From Gordionus sp. m RMFG-2023 (Eukaryota; Nematomorpha; Gordioida; Chordodea; Parachordodidae), in contig NC_088775.1 in assembly GCF_954871325.1 (NCBI RefSeq), positions 9,835,561 to 9,899,560 on the forward strand: a stretch of 64,000 nucleotides of DNA, written 5' to 3'. Below the pieces are notes generated by a model. It was given only the letters and a program-made list of their open reading frames with translations, was not told where the DNA came from and ran no database searches. Every line of letters starts with the position of its first letter. Position 1 is the stretch's first letter. Position numbers and translations under genes: made by a program. Of this stretch, positions 24,301 through 33,477 are shown one piece after another.

Positions 24301-27300
24301 AATGATAGGCTAAGATGATGGATGTAGCTCCTTTGTCAGAAAATATAAAGGAGAACAAATTGAGATAGTTATGTGCTAAAGAGACTCAACTAACGTAACC
24401 GGCAAGTTCTTAAACTTTAAGTTACAAGTCAACAAACTAGATGTAGGCCACGACTAACTATCTCAAATTCGCAAGGACGTGTTGGTTAAAAAAATTATTC
24501 CTGTGGTCGATGCAAAAAAAAATAATATTTTAATATACCATAATAATACGTTATTTTTAAAAAAAACTGGTAACGGTTCTATATAAAGCAATTATTTTCT
24601 CGTTCATTTTGTTTTCAATTGCTACATCGAGCAGACTCCATAACGGTTTAATATTGGTCTGAGGGGGTTCGAGTTAGCCGATTTCGGGGCACTATATACA
24701 AAGTACTAATTCCTTTAAAATACAATTAATCTACAAAATGAGGAATCATTATTAAAATTGTAACATTTGGGGAATTATTTTTTGCTAGATAAGAGGAAAT
24801 GATGACATTACATATTTAAAACTTGCTAAATAAATTACATTGTTTTATGAATTTATATAATGGTCAAAATAAAATAATCCAGAAAAAAAATCTAAAGAAA
24901 ACTTGAGTTTTTCAGGATTTGAGGAATCATCTAAATACATAAGTGGATCTTGATCATTAAAAGGAGAAAATTCGGAAAGAACTTCTAAGGCAAACCAAGC
25001 CGCGTAAGTAAAACAAACACCCCAGGATCTAAGATAAAAGTTAAATCCATTGAAAAAATTACATTCTATTTCTTAAAGTAATAAAATTAAATATAAGCCT
25101 TGTGATTTGTGAAACAGATTCATTAAAGAAAGAAAGGAATTACCCCTCCCAAGATCCATCATCTCTTTGACTTTTCACGACAAACTCTAGAGCGTTATCT
25201 AGAAAACTCCGAATTTCTTGGGGTCGATAATTTGGAAATATTTTTGAAAATTTTGCCAAGCCTTTATAACACGCGCTAGTACATTCTACGTAGGAATGTT
25301 CAACCATGATGTCTGAAAATAACTTATAAAGACAAATAAATCATAAAACATATCTTCTAAAAAAACGAAAAATAGACAAAATATATTATAATAGCAAAGG
25401 ATTTTTTTAACTGTAAGTTAGTGATGCCGATCTGCCATGGCAAATATATAAAGCTAATAAGGTAATCGCTTTACCTTGACCCAGACGAAGAATAGTCTAA
25501 CGTAATTTGGGAATAATGTTCATAAAAACATTTGATTAAAATTAAAATGAATGTTAAAAAATTTATACGAAAATATTAAGTTCATTTTATTGTAAAGATT
25601 GCAGTGACGTCAATAGGGGGTTCTGTTGGGGGCTCAAACCGAGTCAAAATTTTTCCCTCATTTTTTTTTATAGAAATCCCGAAATTTTACTTTATGATTT
25701 TTAGTATCCCCCCTCAGATATTATAAATTATTCATCCAATAATAATCATTCATTAGTCTATCAAGGCTGCCATTACCAATGAATATAGGCCCGACCCGAG
25801 ACCCGAAAAATATTAATGTTATAATTCCTTCCTATTATTCCGTTCTTGCTTGATTGAATATCACAATTATCAAATATCAAATGAATTTAGTGGTAACTTT
25901 ACTATTAATTTTCATATCATATTTTGTGATTTTAATGCATAACAAAAAATATATTTTAAGTTTATGATTTTTTTTAAAAAAAATGGGGCCACAAATATAT
26001 ATTTTTTAAAAATATTATAATATAGCGCTCGTCGCGGGCTTGGTCTAAAAAATTTTGATTCTACAGGTCACTATTGGCTAATACAAAATATCACAAAAAA
26101 AATTAGGCAATTCTTGAGCTCTGGCAAACTGAAACATATATAGAAGCAAGGATTTTATTAACAAAAAAATTAAAATTAAGAATTGTATAAAAAACGGAAT
26201 TAAACAAAAGCTATTAAAAAAATTCCTCATCCCTAGAGTTATATCCCAAATAACAATGTCAACAAAAAAATTTTTTTTTAAAAAACTTCAGCTGGATCCA
26301 GGATTTCTAAAAAGTCGGATCCCCTGTTCTTCTCATACGAGGCTATACCGCCATTTTTATTTTGGAAAGTTAAAAGGCAATCGACCGCTAGGAATATTCT
26401 TTCTCTTAAAGTTTCGGGCGAAAAGTTATTGTATTTGTATTTATCGTTGATACCCGAAGCGTCGCCGCCACCATTTGCGTTGTGATTAATTTCATCGATA
26501 ATGGCAATATCATTAAACACGGTTTTCAAAATAGTTTCGCCTAATTCGGATGATAATGGATACTTAATATATTTACATCTAATCAATTTTATTTGGCAAA
26601 AGTTGTTTCAAATAAATTATTAATTTTAAGTTTATGTAAAAAATAAATAATCTTTCAATGTAAAAAATTTAAGCCGACCAGATAGCCGAAAGTTTTAAAA
26701 GCAAAACGCCATCACTACCAATAATTTGAAGCGTAGATTTTCTTTAATTACAATTAAGATAATAATTTAAGAATATTAATGTCAAAACTCGATCAGCGGT
26801 TATATCGTTAGCGATTATGGCATATCATACTTACTATAAATTCAGTCTTATGTAAGTAACTAGTGAGGATCAAATATCAGATCGATGTTAAATAAACATT
26901 ATGGACTGAAACCCGAAATCAAAATATCGGGTTAAACCGATTTTTATAATGAACCTTTGTGAATTCGGACTGGATGGAATTTTGGTCTGCAATAGTCAAA
27001 GCCTTATCTTTAGTGGTCCATTTTTTTTAAAAAAAATTCAAAAATAAATAAACATACCTTTTTCGACGAAAAGTGTTCGATAAATTTGCGATAAAATAAA
27101 AATGGCCTCCGCGGTAGAATCGGATATAATCCACCCACACACTTTTGTACTGAAAGGAAATCCGCCCTTTAATAAAAAAAGGTTTATTCCATCTTATTTT
27201 ATAGTACATTTAGAAAGAAAAAAAATTAAATCTACACTAGCAAGCCCCTTTAAGGATTTTTTTTAAGTATAAATGTCTAAGTTAAAAAATGGGGACATCT

Positions 27301-30220
27301 AATAAGAAGGGATATTAGGAATTATATCATATCGACAAAAGAAAGGGTTTGAAAAAAGGTGAGGGGGGGGTGACAAAGTACTGAAATTTAGCCACCGGAT
27401 TGGTTATAAACAATATGCATAGATAGATGTAAAAAAACTTATTGAATGTAGGCTATTTTTATAAATACTTTATCAGGATGCCTGAAAAACGTTTCATAGT
27501 CTTTGAGATTAGTCAGTGATTGTTGGGTCATAAAGTAATTCTTAACCGCCAATATTATACAGGTGGCAGCACTTTTCACACAATCGTTTTCTTCTTTTGA
27601 TTCATTTTTACCGACGTTTAAACTTGAAGATGCTACCATTATTGTATATAAAAGAATAAATAAACTTCAGAATAAATGATTTATAGTAAATATAAAAGTT
27701 AAATAGCCATTGGGGAAGGGGAATCAGTGCTCCGCGCAATAGCATGTCTTCTTATTGTGAAAAAATTTTTTCTTTCTGGGTATATCTAAATCCAAATAAA
27801 AAGAATGGTAACGGATGTCATCAGTTAATTAAAATCTTGTTAAACTTTCCATGATTTCTAACATTGATGTGAGTAAAAGCGCGCACCCCAAAACTGGTTC
27901 CCGTTGGCTCTAATTAGCCTTAAATCACAATAAAAAGAGTGACTAACAGTCGCCGTTGATTAAAAATAGAATATAAAATCTTGCAGTCTTAAACTTTCCA
28001 CGATTTCTAACAAAGATTGAACGTAAAAGCAAGTATCCCAAAACTGGCTTCCGTTAGTTCCCATTAGTCTTAAACCGCTATCGCCCATCCACCAAAAATA
28101 CTTAAAGGAATCCAAATGCTTCATGGTAGCATCGGAATTCCAGCCGTCGACGTGGCATCTCACCAACATGTTGAAACTCTTGGATATCTTTAATAAATAA
28201 AAAGTAAAACACGTATAAAATTCAATAATTTGTTTAAAATTAAATAGGAAATTGAAGGGGGGGGGGTATAATTTAAATTATAAAATGGCGATATTTATAA
28301 AAAGAAAGATCATAGGAATAAGAGGTAATTTAGTGTAAGTTATATACTGTATTCTAGTTTGAATTGGTTTCAAAACTACCAGCTATAATGGTTGTTCGAT
28401 AAGATAGGTTAACTAGTAACAACATGTTTTCATTTAAAATAACGATTTAAAAAGAAACCACCATACTGGAGATTTTGTATGATATTTTTTTAGAAATTGA
28501 ACCTGCTTCATTCTTTCTTATTCTTAGTTTCGAGTCCTAACCAACTTATATTAAAATTATAATATTTATTAACAATGATGCATATTAACAGAGTTATGGT
28601 AACCGGCGCGATGCTGGTATAATTGCAAAATCGATCGTCGGCGCAAACGTGCTGGTACATATAATTCAAGGTCCTTTTCCTCAACCAACCGAGGTGAAAC
28701 CTTTCGTAGAGATTCAGTACTCCGTACGCGAGATTCAAGATCGCAGAATGAGGCGTGTATAAATCGCAAGGGGCTAAATTATTCCGATTCCGGGGCCAAT
28801 CGATGCTTTGATAACCAGGGCCGTAAAGTTCCTATTTAATGATTTTCTTTTCTTATATGTTGTTGGGGAATATAAGTTTAAAAAAAATCAATGTTGGCTC
28901 ATAACTATTTCTCACTAATATTTTTTTTCTGGCTCTGTGAGAAATGCGAGGGAGAGGAGGGTTATGATTGCTTTTCGCCCTCTTAACAATAAACCCTTTA
29001 AAAATTAAATGCGAAGTGTAAAAATTATATAAACCATTCGTATCTCTTTCAAAACGGGCGGCAGATCCTGTTCTTTTAGGCGAACGTCGGCTCCATAACA
29101 ATAAGCCATGGGCAGGTAAAGCTGCCGGAGATGGGCCCACATTTTGGAAGGGTGACAAAAGAAGAATTTGGGAAGGATATACCAAATTTCGGGGAATAGA
29201 GAATTTATGCCCTCGTATTGGTACAGTCCCAGGATAGTGAGCAAAAATTTGCCCCACGTTGGAATGGATAGGGCTATCGACGAATAGCTATTTTGATTAC
29301 CTTTGGAATTGTTGCCACTAGAAATGTTTTGGTTTTCCTCGTGGTCATTATTCTCTCCAATAAAATGGGGAAACGATTGTAAATTTTTCCTTATCTTGAT
29401 TATGAATGGGTCGGTAGCAGAAAGTCCGAGAATTCTCAGACAAACGTAATATAAAACGGTGGCCAATACATATGGGCGGGGATTGTCTTGCACTATCCCA
29501 TCGTAAAGGCCCCAACGGCAGGAATCGGAGCTGTTTTTGATGTATCTCAATATTTCCGTTCGTTCTGGCCATCTTTCTTCGTCGAAGATAGTTGATATCC
29601 TGTAATGGTCTAATCCCGATTTTTTGTAATCGTGGTTGTAAGTTAGAGATGATTTTACGTGAACGTAAAACGACGTAAAGAGGGCGCAGGGAATCAAAAA
29701 ATGTGGGCCACTATAATCTCCGCACCAATGGCCTGTAGCTTTACATTGCAAGAGCGACACTAATTCAACGGCTCGAATTATGCCAACGTCAAGATTCTTT
29801 CCGTCTGCTTCCTTTTCTATGTTTTCGAAATCATGAGCGTCATCTAAATTTGGATCGATGCTTAAATGATATTTTTCGAGAAAACTTTGGGGGCGGCAAT
29901 CGGCGAATGACTTGTCCACATATTTCCATATATATTGTCCTTGATCCAAAAACATTCTCCAACGATTAATATTGGTCGATAATGTGGCATCGGGCGCTTC
30001 ATCGTTAAGGATTTTTGGCTGATGGTTAAAAAATGATGCAAATTTTTTTGGAGGAAGGCTTTTATAAGTATTAAAAAAATATATAAATATTTATAATAAA
30101 GATGTACAGGACCTAAATTCTAGGGTTGTATTCAATTTTTATGCCCCATGTGGAATTTGAGTATGGTTAGTACAAGATGATCCAAATGCTTTACATCTCT
30201 AATTTGATCATGGTGAACAT
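21123..30220 (-). CDS. LSS: Oxidosqualene cyclase (lanosterol/cycloartenol synthase family), whole gene
   Basis: This gene cyclises 2,3-oxidosqualene to the first tetracyclic sterol (or another triterpene), normally at the ER membrane. Eleven exons join in phase: 30195-30220 (tentative), 29035-30058, 28604-28831, 27995-28187, 27469-27632, 27054-27166, 26287-26578, 25144-25322, 24939-25028, 21630-21797 and 21123-21315. They give 2670 nt, or 889 aa; human LSS is 732, and the excess is an N-terminal extension and two Asn/Gly-rich loops. QW motifs are present (ATGHWCGDYSGP, QRDDGSWEG, QRDDGGWGEDF, SQLPNGDW). The catalytic Asp (D561, human D455) lies in WIISDSTAE, where the family has DCTAE. H318 (human H232), Y664 (Y503) and C694 (C533) are kept. 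Product-determining positions read T470 (T381), C555 (C449) and I559 (V453). No internal stop was seen. The symbol denotes the family; the product is not proven. Confidence 0.95.
21630..21797 (-). CDS. LSS: Cyclase exon 10
   Basis: It encodes RKTAVIKGCVFLVKNQRDDG then GWGEDFTSC and VQTAWALLGLMSV. QRDDGGWGEDF is the strongest QW motif of the family. The acceptor is CATTAAAAG|G and the donor GTCAA|GTAATA; both phases match their partners. Confidence 0.93.
22100..23155. other. Intron sequence of the cyclase gene, nothing recognised
   Basis: Part of the 3.1-kb intron between exons 10 and 9. GC content rises around 22340-22740 and 22960-23060, which may be decayed transposable-element sequence linked to the adjacent LINE. 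I could not assign it. Confidence 0.4.
23160..24480 (+). mobile_element. Non-LTR retrotransposon (LINE) reverse-transcriptase fossil
   Basis: In the cyclase intron but on the opposite strand, broken frames carry RT-domain landmarks in the right order. These are a GPDGLSFEA-like block (about 23290), EGKIPANWCESIILPIYKGK then GDPQEYSNYSGIKLISHILK (23365-23490), the catalytic box LSILYVDDIMICE (about 23828-23868), and a downstream EMRMI region (about 24238) like the ETWxLRKxxEKxLDxxEMRML tail of RTE-type LINEs. Stops and frameshifts are numerous. The 5' endonuclease part is absent or unrecognisable. RTE-clade is my best guess. Confidence 0.8.
24939..25028 (-). CDS. LSS: Cyclase exon 9
   Basis: It encodes SWGVCFTYAAWFALEVLSEF then SPFNDQDPL, the counterpart of human SWGVCFTYGTWFGLEAF. 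The acceptor is TTAG|A and the donor CTTAT|GTATTT. Read-through past the donor would stay open for about 25 codons, but the next exon joins exactly at this donor (…DPLM|RKTAV…). Confidence 0.92.
25144..25322 (-). CDS. LSS: Cyclase exon 8
   Basis: It encodes LFSDIMVEHSYVECTSACYK, then a helix and VVKSQRDDGSWEG. The Cys of YVEC (C694) corresponds to human C533, which hydrogen-bonds the catalytic Asp. The acceptor is TATAAG|TTATTTTCAGAC; a nearer TTTTCAG would break the frame. The donor is GGAGGG|GTAATT. Confidence 0.92.
25770..26075. repeat. Family G repeat, copy 6, in a cyclase intron
   Basis: AATATAGGCCCGACCCGAGAC on the left and CGCGGGCTTGGTC then TTCTACAGGTCACTATT on the right flank an AT-rich core. 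It lies wholly inside the intron between exons 8 and 7. Confidence 0.5.
26287..26578 (-). CDS. LSS: Cyclase exon 7
   Basis: It encodes KYIKYPLSSELGETILKTVF, a family-atypical loop INHNANGGGDASGINDKYKY, then ERIFLAVDCLLTFQNKNGGI and ASYEKNRGSDFLEILDPAE. The Tyr in ASYE is human Y503. The acceptor is GATTAG|A and the donor CTGAA|GTTTTT. The Asn/Gly loop lengthens this region by about 25-30 residues compared with human LSS. Confidence 0.9.
27054..27166 (-). CDS. LSS: Cyclase exon 6, catalytic DSTAE motif
   Basis: It encodes GGFPFSTKVCGWIISDSTAE then AIFILSQIYRTLFVEKG. The acid that opens the epoxide is D561. The residue after it is Ser where the family has Cys. The acceptor is TATTAAAG|GG. I chose the donor GGTAT|GTTTAT because it alone joins exon 7 in phase. 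The stronger-looking GTATGT four bases earlier would not. The last two or three residues are therefore less certain. Confidence 0.88.
27469..27632 (-). CDS. LSS: Cyclase exon 5
   Basis: It encodes SSSLNVGKNESKEENDCVKS, AATCIILAVKNYFMTQQSLT and NLKDYETFFRHPDK. This aligns with the human segment ending YQKYYRQMRK just before GGFSFS. The acceptor is GGTAG|CA and the donor GATAAA|GTATTT, phase 0 into exon 6. Another copy of its 3' end is at 35048. Confidence 0.9.
27831..27930 (-). pseudogene. Decayed tandem copy of cyclase exon 4 (3' part)
   Basis: Inside the 362-bp intron between exons 5 and 4, about 100 bp match the 3' part of exon 4 plus its flank. On the minus strand it reads LRLIRANGNQFWGARFY against LRLMGTNGSQFWDTCFY in the real exon. 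It has a stop and indels and lies outside any usable reading frame, so it is not an alternative exon now. Confidence 0.85.
27995..28187 (-). CDS. LSS: Cyclase exon 4
   Basis: It encodes ISKSFNMLVRCHVDGWNSDA, then FKYFWWMGDSGLRLMGTNGS and QFWDTCFYVQSLLEIVE. The Thr in GTNGSQ (T470) is at human T381, where cycloartenol synthases have Tyr. The acceptor is TTAAAG|ATATCC and the donor GGAAA|GTTTAA. Confidence 0.93.
28604..28831 (-). CDS. LSS: Cyclase exon 3
   Basis: It encodes ELYGPGYQSIDWPRNRNNLA, PCDLYTPHSAILNLAYGVLN, LYERFHLGWLRKR and MYQHVCADDRFCNYTSIAP, collinear with human LSS. It is 76 codons, phase 0 at both ends (AAATAG|GAACTT; GCGCCG|GTTACC). Confidence 0.95.
29035..30058 (-). CDS. LSS: Cyclase exon 2 (N-terminal half)
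   Basis: It encodes NINRWRMFLDQGQYIWKYV (matching human GRWRLNCERGRQTWTYL), ATGHWCGDYSGPHFLIPC, a repeat-poor insert ENNDHEENQNISSGNNSKGN, then SIPTWGKFLLTILGLYQYEG, SLFPEIWYILPKFFFCHPSK and MWAHLRQLYLPMAYCYGADV. MWAHLR replaces the usual LWCHCR/MWCYCR motif, with W316 and H318 kept. The donor is CGAATG|GTTTAT. The 5' edge is uncertain: the acceptor ATAAAAG|C joins the tentative exon 1 in phase. A second acceptor (ACCATCAG|CC, starting 30018) is also in frame. Confidence 0.92.
30195..30220 (-). CDS. LSS: Tentative cyclase exon 1 (start codon)
   Basis: ATG TTC ACC ATG ATC AAA TTA GAG AT then GTAAAG: eight codons plus two bases before a good donor, which join exon 2 at 30058 in phase across a 136-bp intron. 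It is chosen only because exon 2 has no upstream ATG in frame and this is the nearest fitting one. A different first exon further 5' is possible. Confidence 0.4.
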
Positions 30221-30776
30221 TATTATTATTATATAATTTTCTCGCTATCCTTGAAAAAAAAATGATGGTGTCTATTTAATAAAAAAAAAAATTTCCGGAT
30301 TGGGCCTTATTTTTTGTATAGGACATATTTTAAATAAAATTCAGACTTCTAAAGTAAAATTAGGGCTGTGCCGATATTAAATATAGGATCGGATAGGGGC
30401 TGATATCTGATTTTTAAAAATCGTATCAGATGGATATTTTGAAGAAAAAAATGGATCGGATATTATTGTTTTTGGTGATTTTATGATTGTTTGAGTCATA
30501 ACTCAGCCATAAAAAATTACTCATGTTTTAAGTGAAATGATTAAGTTATGTGAAATAAAAAAAAATATAATGCACTTAATTATCATAATGCACATATTGA
30601 CATTGAGAAACTGAAATTAAGTGTTTTTTAGTTTGTTCATAGCTAGTTATATTTTTTTTACATAAAAAATATTCATTTTTTATTATATTTGTTTAAAGAT
30701 TGATAGCAAAATACAATGCAATTATTGGATTAGTATCAGTTGTAATTCATTGGGAAGATAAAAAAATTTATGGATG
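30221..30776. other. 5' flank of the cyclase gene
   Basis: A 555-bp AT-rich stretch between the cyclase start and the hAT transposon. It contains a (GGATCGGAT)-like patch at 30385-30465 with repeated GGATCGGATA and GGATATT phrases. I cannot identify a promoter element with confidence. Confidence 0.4.
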
Positions 30777-30784
30777 GATGTACC

Positions 30785-33469
30785 TAGACATGTGCGCCGC
30801 CGGTCAAATGCGCCGCCGCCGATGATTTTGACCACGCCGACGCCGCGCGCCAAAAAATTGTCGGCGCTCAACACGCCGCCGCCGATGTAAAAATTCGGCG
30901 GCGTGGCGGCGTGATACATATTTTTTATTATTTATTTTATATATTATTTATGAATATAAGCAAAATATTAAATATTTTTTGAATTAATAAAAAATGCGAT
31001 TTTATTTTTTAAAATTAATAAATATTATTTGCTATAAATTTGATTTATAGCAATCCTTATACGCTCACTTTGGGCAGGTTTGTGATCAACGTGCTAGATA
31101 AAATAAGATTAGGACATTAAATTTGAAAAGGTAAATCTATATTTTATTCTTTTATTTTGATTCAAATAATTTACAACTCGTTATATAAAATTTATTTTAT
31201 ATCATAATAGAAATTTTATTTAATGATTTTTATTTTGTTGCCATTATAACATATATAAAAATACCAGGACTAAAACAATTATAATGGATGCAGCATTGCA
31301 ATACCCTGTAACAAAATATAGTATATCCTTGCAAGCAAAACCTTCTTTTCCATGGAAACATTTTGGATCCTTAATATTAAAAACTGACACAAATAATAAG
31401 AGAACCAGTGTTGCTACAGATAAAGTCTTTTGTAATATATGCTTGCAAATAGCACTTGATAAAGATGGTGAGGATGAAAATAATTCTTCATTTTCAGAGT
31501 AAATTTTTTGATTATTTAATAAATATTAGTAAATTTTTTAATTAGTTATCCAATCAAATCTTTTTCAAAAAATATCAGCACATCAAATATAATAAAACAT
31601 TTACTTGACAAACATGATTTATCATGTAAAGAAGAAATATCTAAACAAAATTTAAAGTTATTTTTCAAACCCATTGTAAAAGATACAACTGACCCTATAA
31701 AAGATAAAAAATGGATTCTGGTAAGGAATTATGTTCTCATGTGTTGCAAGGATTTAATGCCATTCTCTTCTATAAATAATACTGGAATGCAAGATTTTCT
31801 AAAGGTTATTTGTAAAATCATTATAATTTTTTATAGGGCAATCTTAATTTTTATTTGTTAAGATATTTAATTATTTTATAACATCCCACATTTAGAATTT
31901 TTTATGGCATAATATTTTATTATTAACTTTTTATTATGTAGAAATATGGCATTATTTCAGATGCCAAAGAATTACCTGACAGAACTACACTTAGCCGGAG
32001 TGGATTAGATGATGTTTATTTATCAATGAAAGCATACATATGCCAATGTAGGTCCTAAATTTTGTGTTATAACTTTTGATATGTGGACAGACAAATATAG
32101 ACGGCGAAATTATATCACCTTTACTTTTAACGAAATAGATAATAATTTTAATATTGTATTTTATACATTGGCGACACATCATGTCACCCAAAAACATACC
32201 GCTGAAACTATTCTTTCCGAAATAGAAAAAGTTGAAAATGAATTTGATTTAGGGTCCAAGAAAATTCAAATGGTTACGGATGCTGGACCCAATGTAAAGA
32301 AAAGTGTTCGTCTAGGAGAATATGACCATCATTTATGTTTGGGGCATGGATTACATAATCTAGTGACAGTCGATGGAATAAAAAAAGTTAATAAAATTGA
32401 AAATCTCATTAAAAAAGTTAGAGAAGTTATAGTTGCCTTAAGATTCAAAACAGCGGATTTTGAAAATATAAACGATATAGAAAATAGAAAATGTTTTGAA
32501 TCGATATCATATACATCGGATATTTTAGATTTGGATGATAATGATCCTTTTTATGAAGATAGTTTGGGGTATGATGATGATAGTGAAAATCAAAAATCAT
32601 ATGAGAAAAAACATAAAACCTTAAAATTAAATGTGCCTACACGTTGGCATAGTATTTTAATAATGCTGGAAAGTGTGACTGGCAATAACAAAAATTTTAT
32701 AAATATTCTATTAAATAGAATGGAGAAACCGGATCTCAAATTATTTAACTCCGATTGGGACTTGGTGTATGAACTTTTAAATTTTCTTAAAACCTTCAAA
32801 CAAACTGTTGAATTTTTATCTGTCCAAAAAGGAGTTACTATAAATTTAGCCTTATTATTTCGTAGTGAAATTAAAAATCATTTAATTGTAAAAGAAAATG
32901 ATAGTCCATCCATAGCATCCATTAAACAAAATATGCTTACTAAATTTGATCATAGATTTCCAATAACCGATCTTCAGGTAGTATTTTAAAATACATAAAT
33001 TATTTTTTATACATTATTCTTTCTTTTATTTTTTTTACTTAGGTGTTAGGAGCACTTTTGGATCCTCGTTTTCAATTAATAAACATAGTAAATGAATATT
33101 TAAAGGAAAAAAATATTACTCCGGTTGGATTTTTATGTCAACACGCTACCTCTCTACGGTCTTACACGGACAAATTAAACGAATGTAAAACGACGGAAGT
33201 TGCTTCAAAACTCGATTATCTTAAGTCATTGGCTACGAAGCATTCATCTATTCAAAACAATAACCTGGAACAACAACACTATTTAACTAGTTTAGAAAAA
33301 GAGTGTTATTCATTATTTTCGCCTTATAATTTGGAGATAAAAGATGTCTTAGATTTTTGGAAGATAAGAGCATTGGATCTTCCTAAACTTTCAATATTAG
33401 CTAGAAAGGTGCCGATCATTTTAAAAAAAGTAACGCCGCTGCCGAAAATGCTGTCGGCGCACATGTCTA
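30785..33469 (+). mobile_element. hAT DNA transposon with perfect 8-bp TSD
   Basis: It is 2685 bp, bounded by the inverted repeats TAGACATGTGCGCCG (left) and its exact complement (right). The 8 bases GATGTACC occur immediately outside both ends (30777-30784 and 33470-33477), a perfect hAT-type target-site duplication that points to a fairly young insertion. GCC/GGC-rich subterminal DNA (30795-30915, 33430-33455) contrasts strongly with the AT-rich surroundings and may hold transposase binding sites. The element carries a transposase gene on the plus strand and sits about 0.56 kb from the tentative start of the divergently oriented cyclase gene. Confidence 0.95.
31284..33469 (+). pseudogene. 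hAT transposase, BED-finger type, C-terminally truncated
   Basis: Exons at 31284-31498, 31579-31804, 31942-32977 and from 33043 join in phase. A BED zinc finger is split across the first two: FPWKHFGSLI, CNICLQ, then HLLDKH. The catalytic core follows with FDMWTD (first Asp) and QMVTDAGPNV (second Asp), CLGHGLHNLV, LNVPTRWHSILIMLE, and ALLDPRF in the last exon. The dimerisation domain begins (FWKIRALDLPKLSILARK) but runs straight into the right terminal repeat. The usual ...SSxxSERxFS block is therefore missing, and the frame exits the element into flanking DNA. One single-base frameshift lies near 32035-32050. The element is probably an internally deleted copy that depends on a relative. Confidence 0.88.
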
Positions 33470-33477
33470 GATGTACC

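Noticed and set aside
24876-24938. Extension of cyclase exon 9 into the open sequence YLDDSSNPEKLKFSLDFF
   Set aside because: The frame stays open, but the GTATTT donor before it joins exon 10 in the correct phase and alignment, so this is intron.
28853-29257. 134-codon minus-strand open frame overlapping cyclase exon 2
   Set aside because: Different frame from the cyclase, no family match, and partly in an intron; a shadow.
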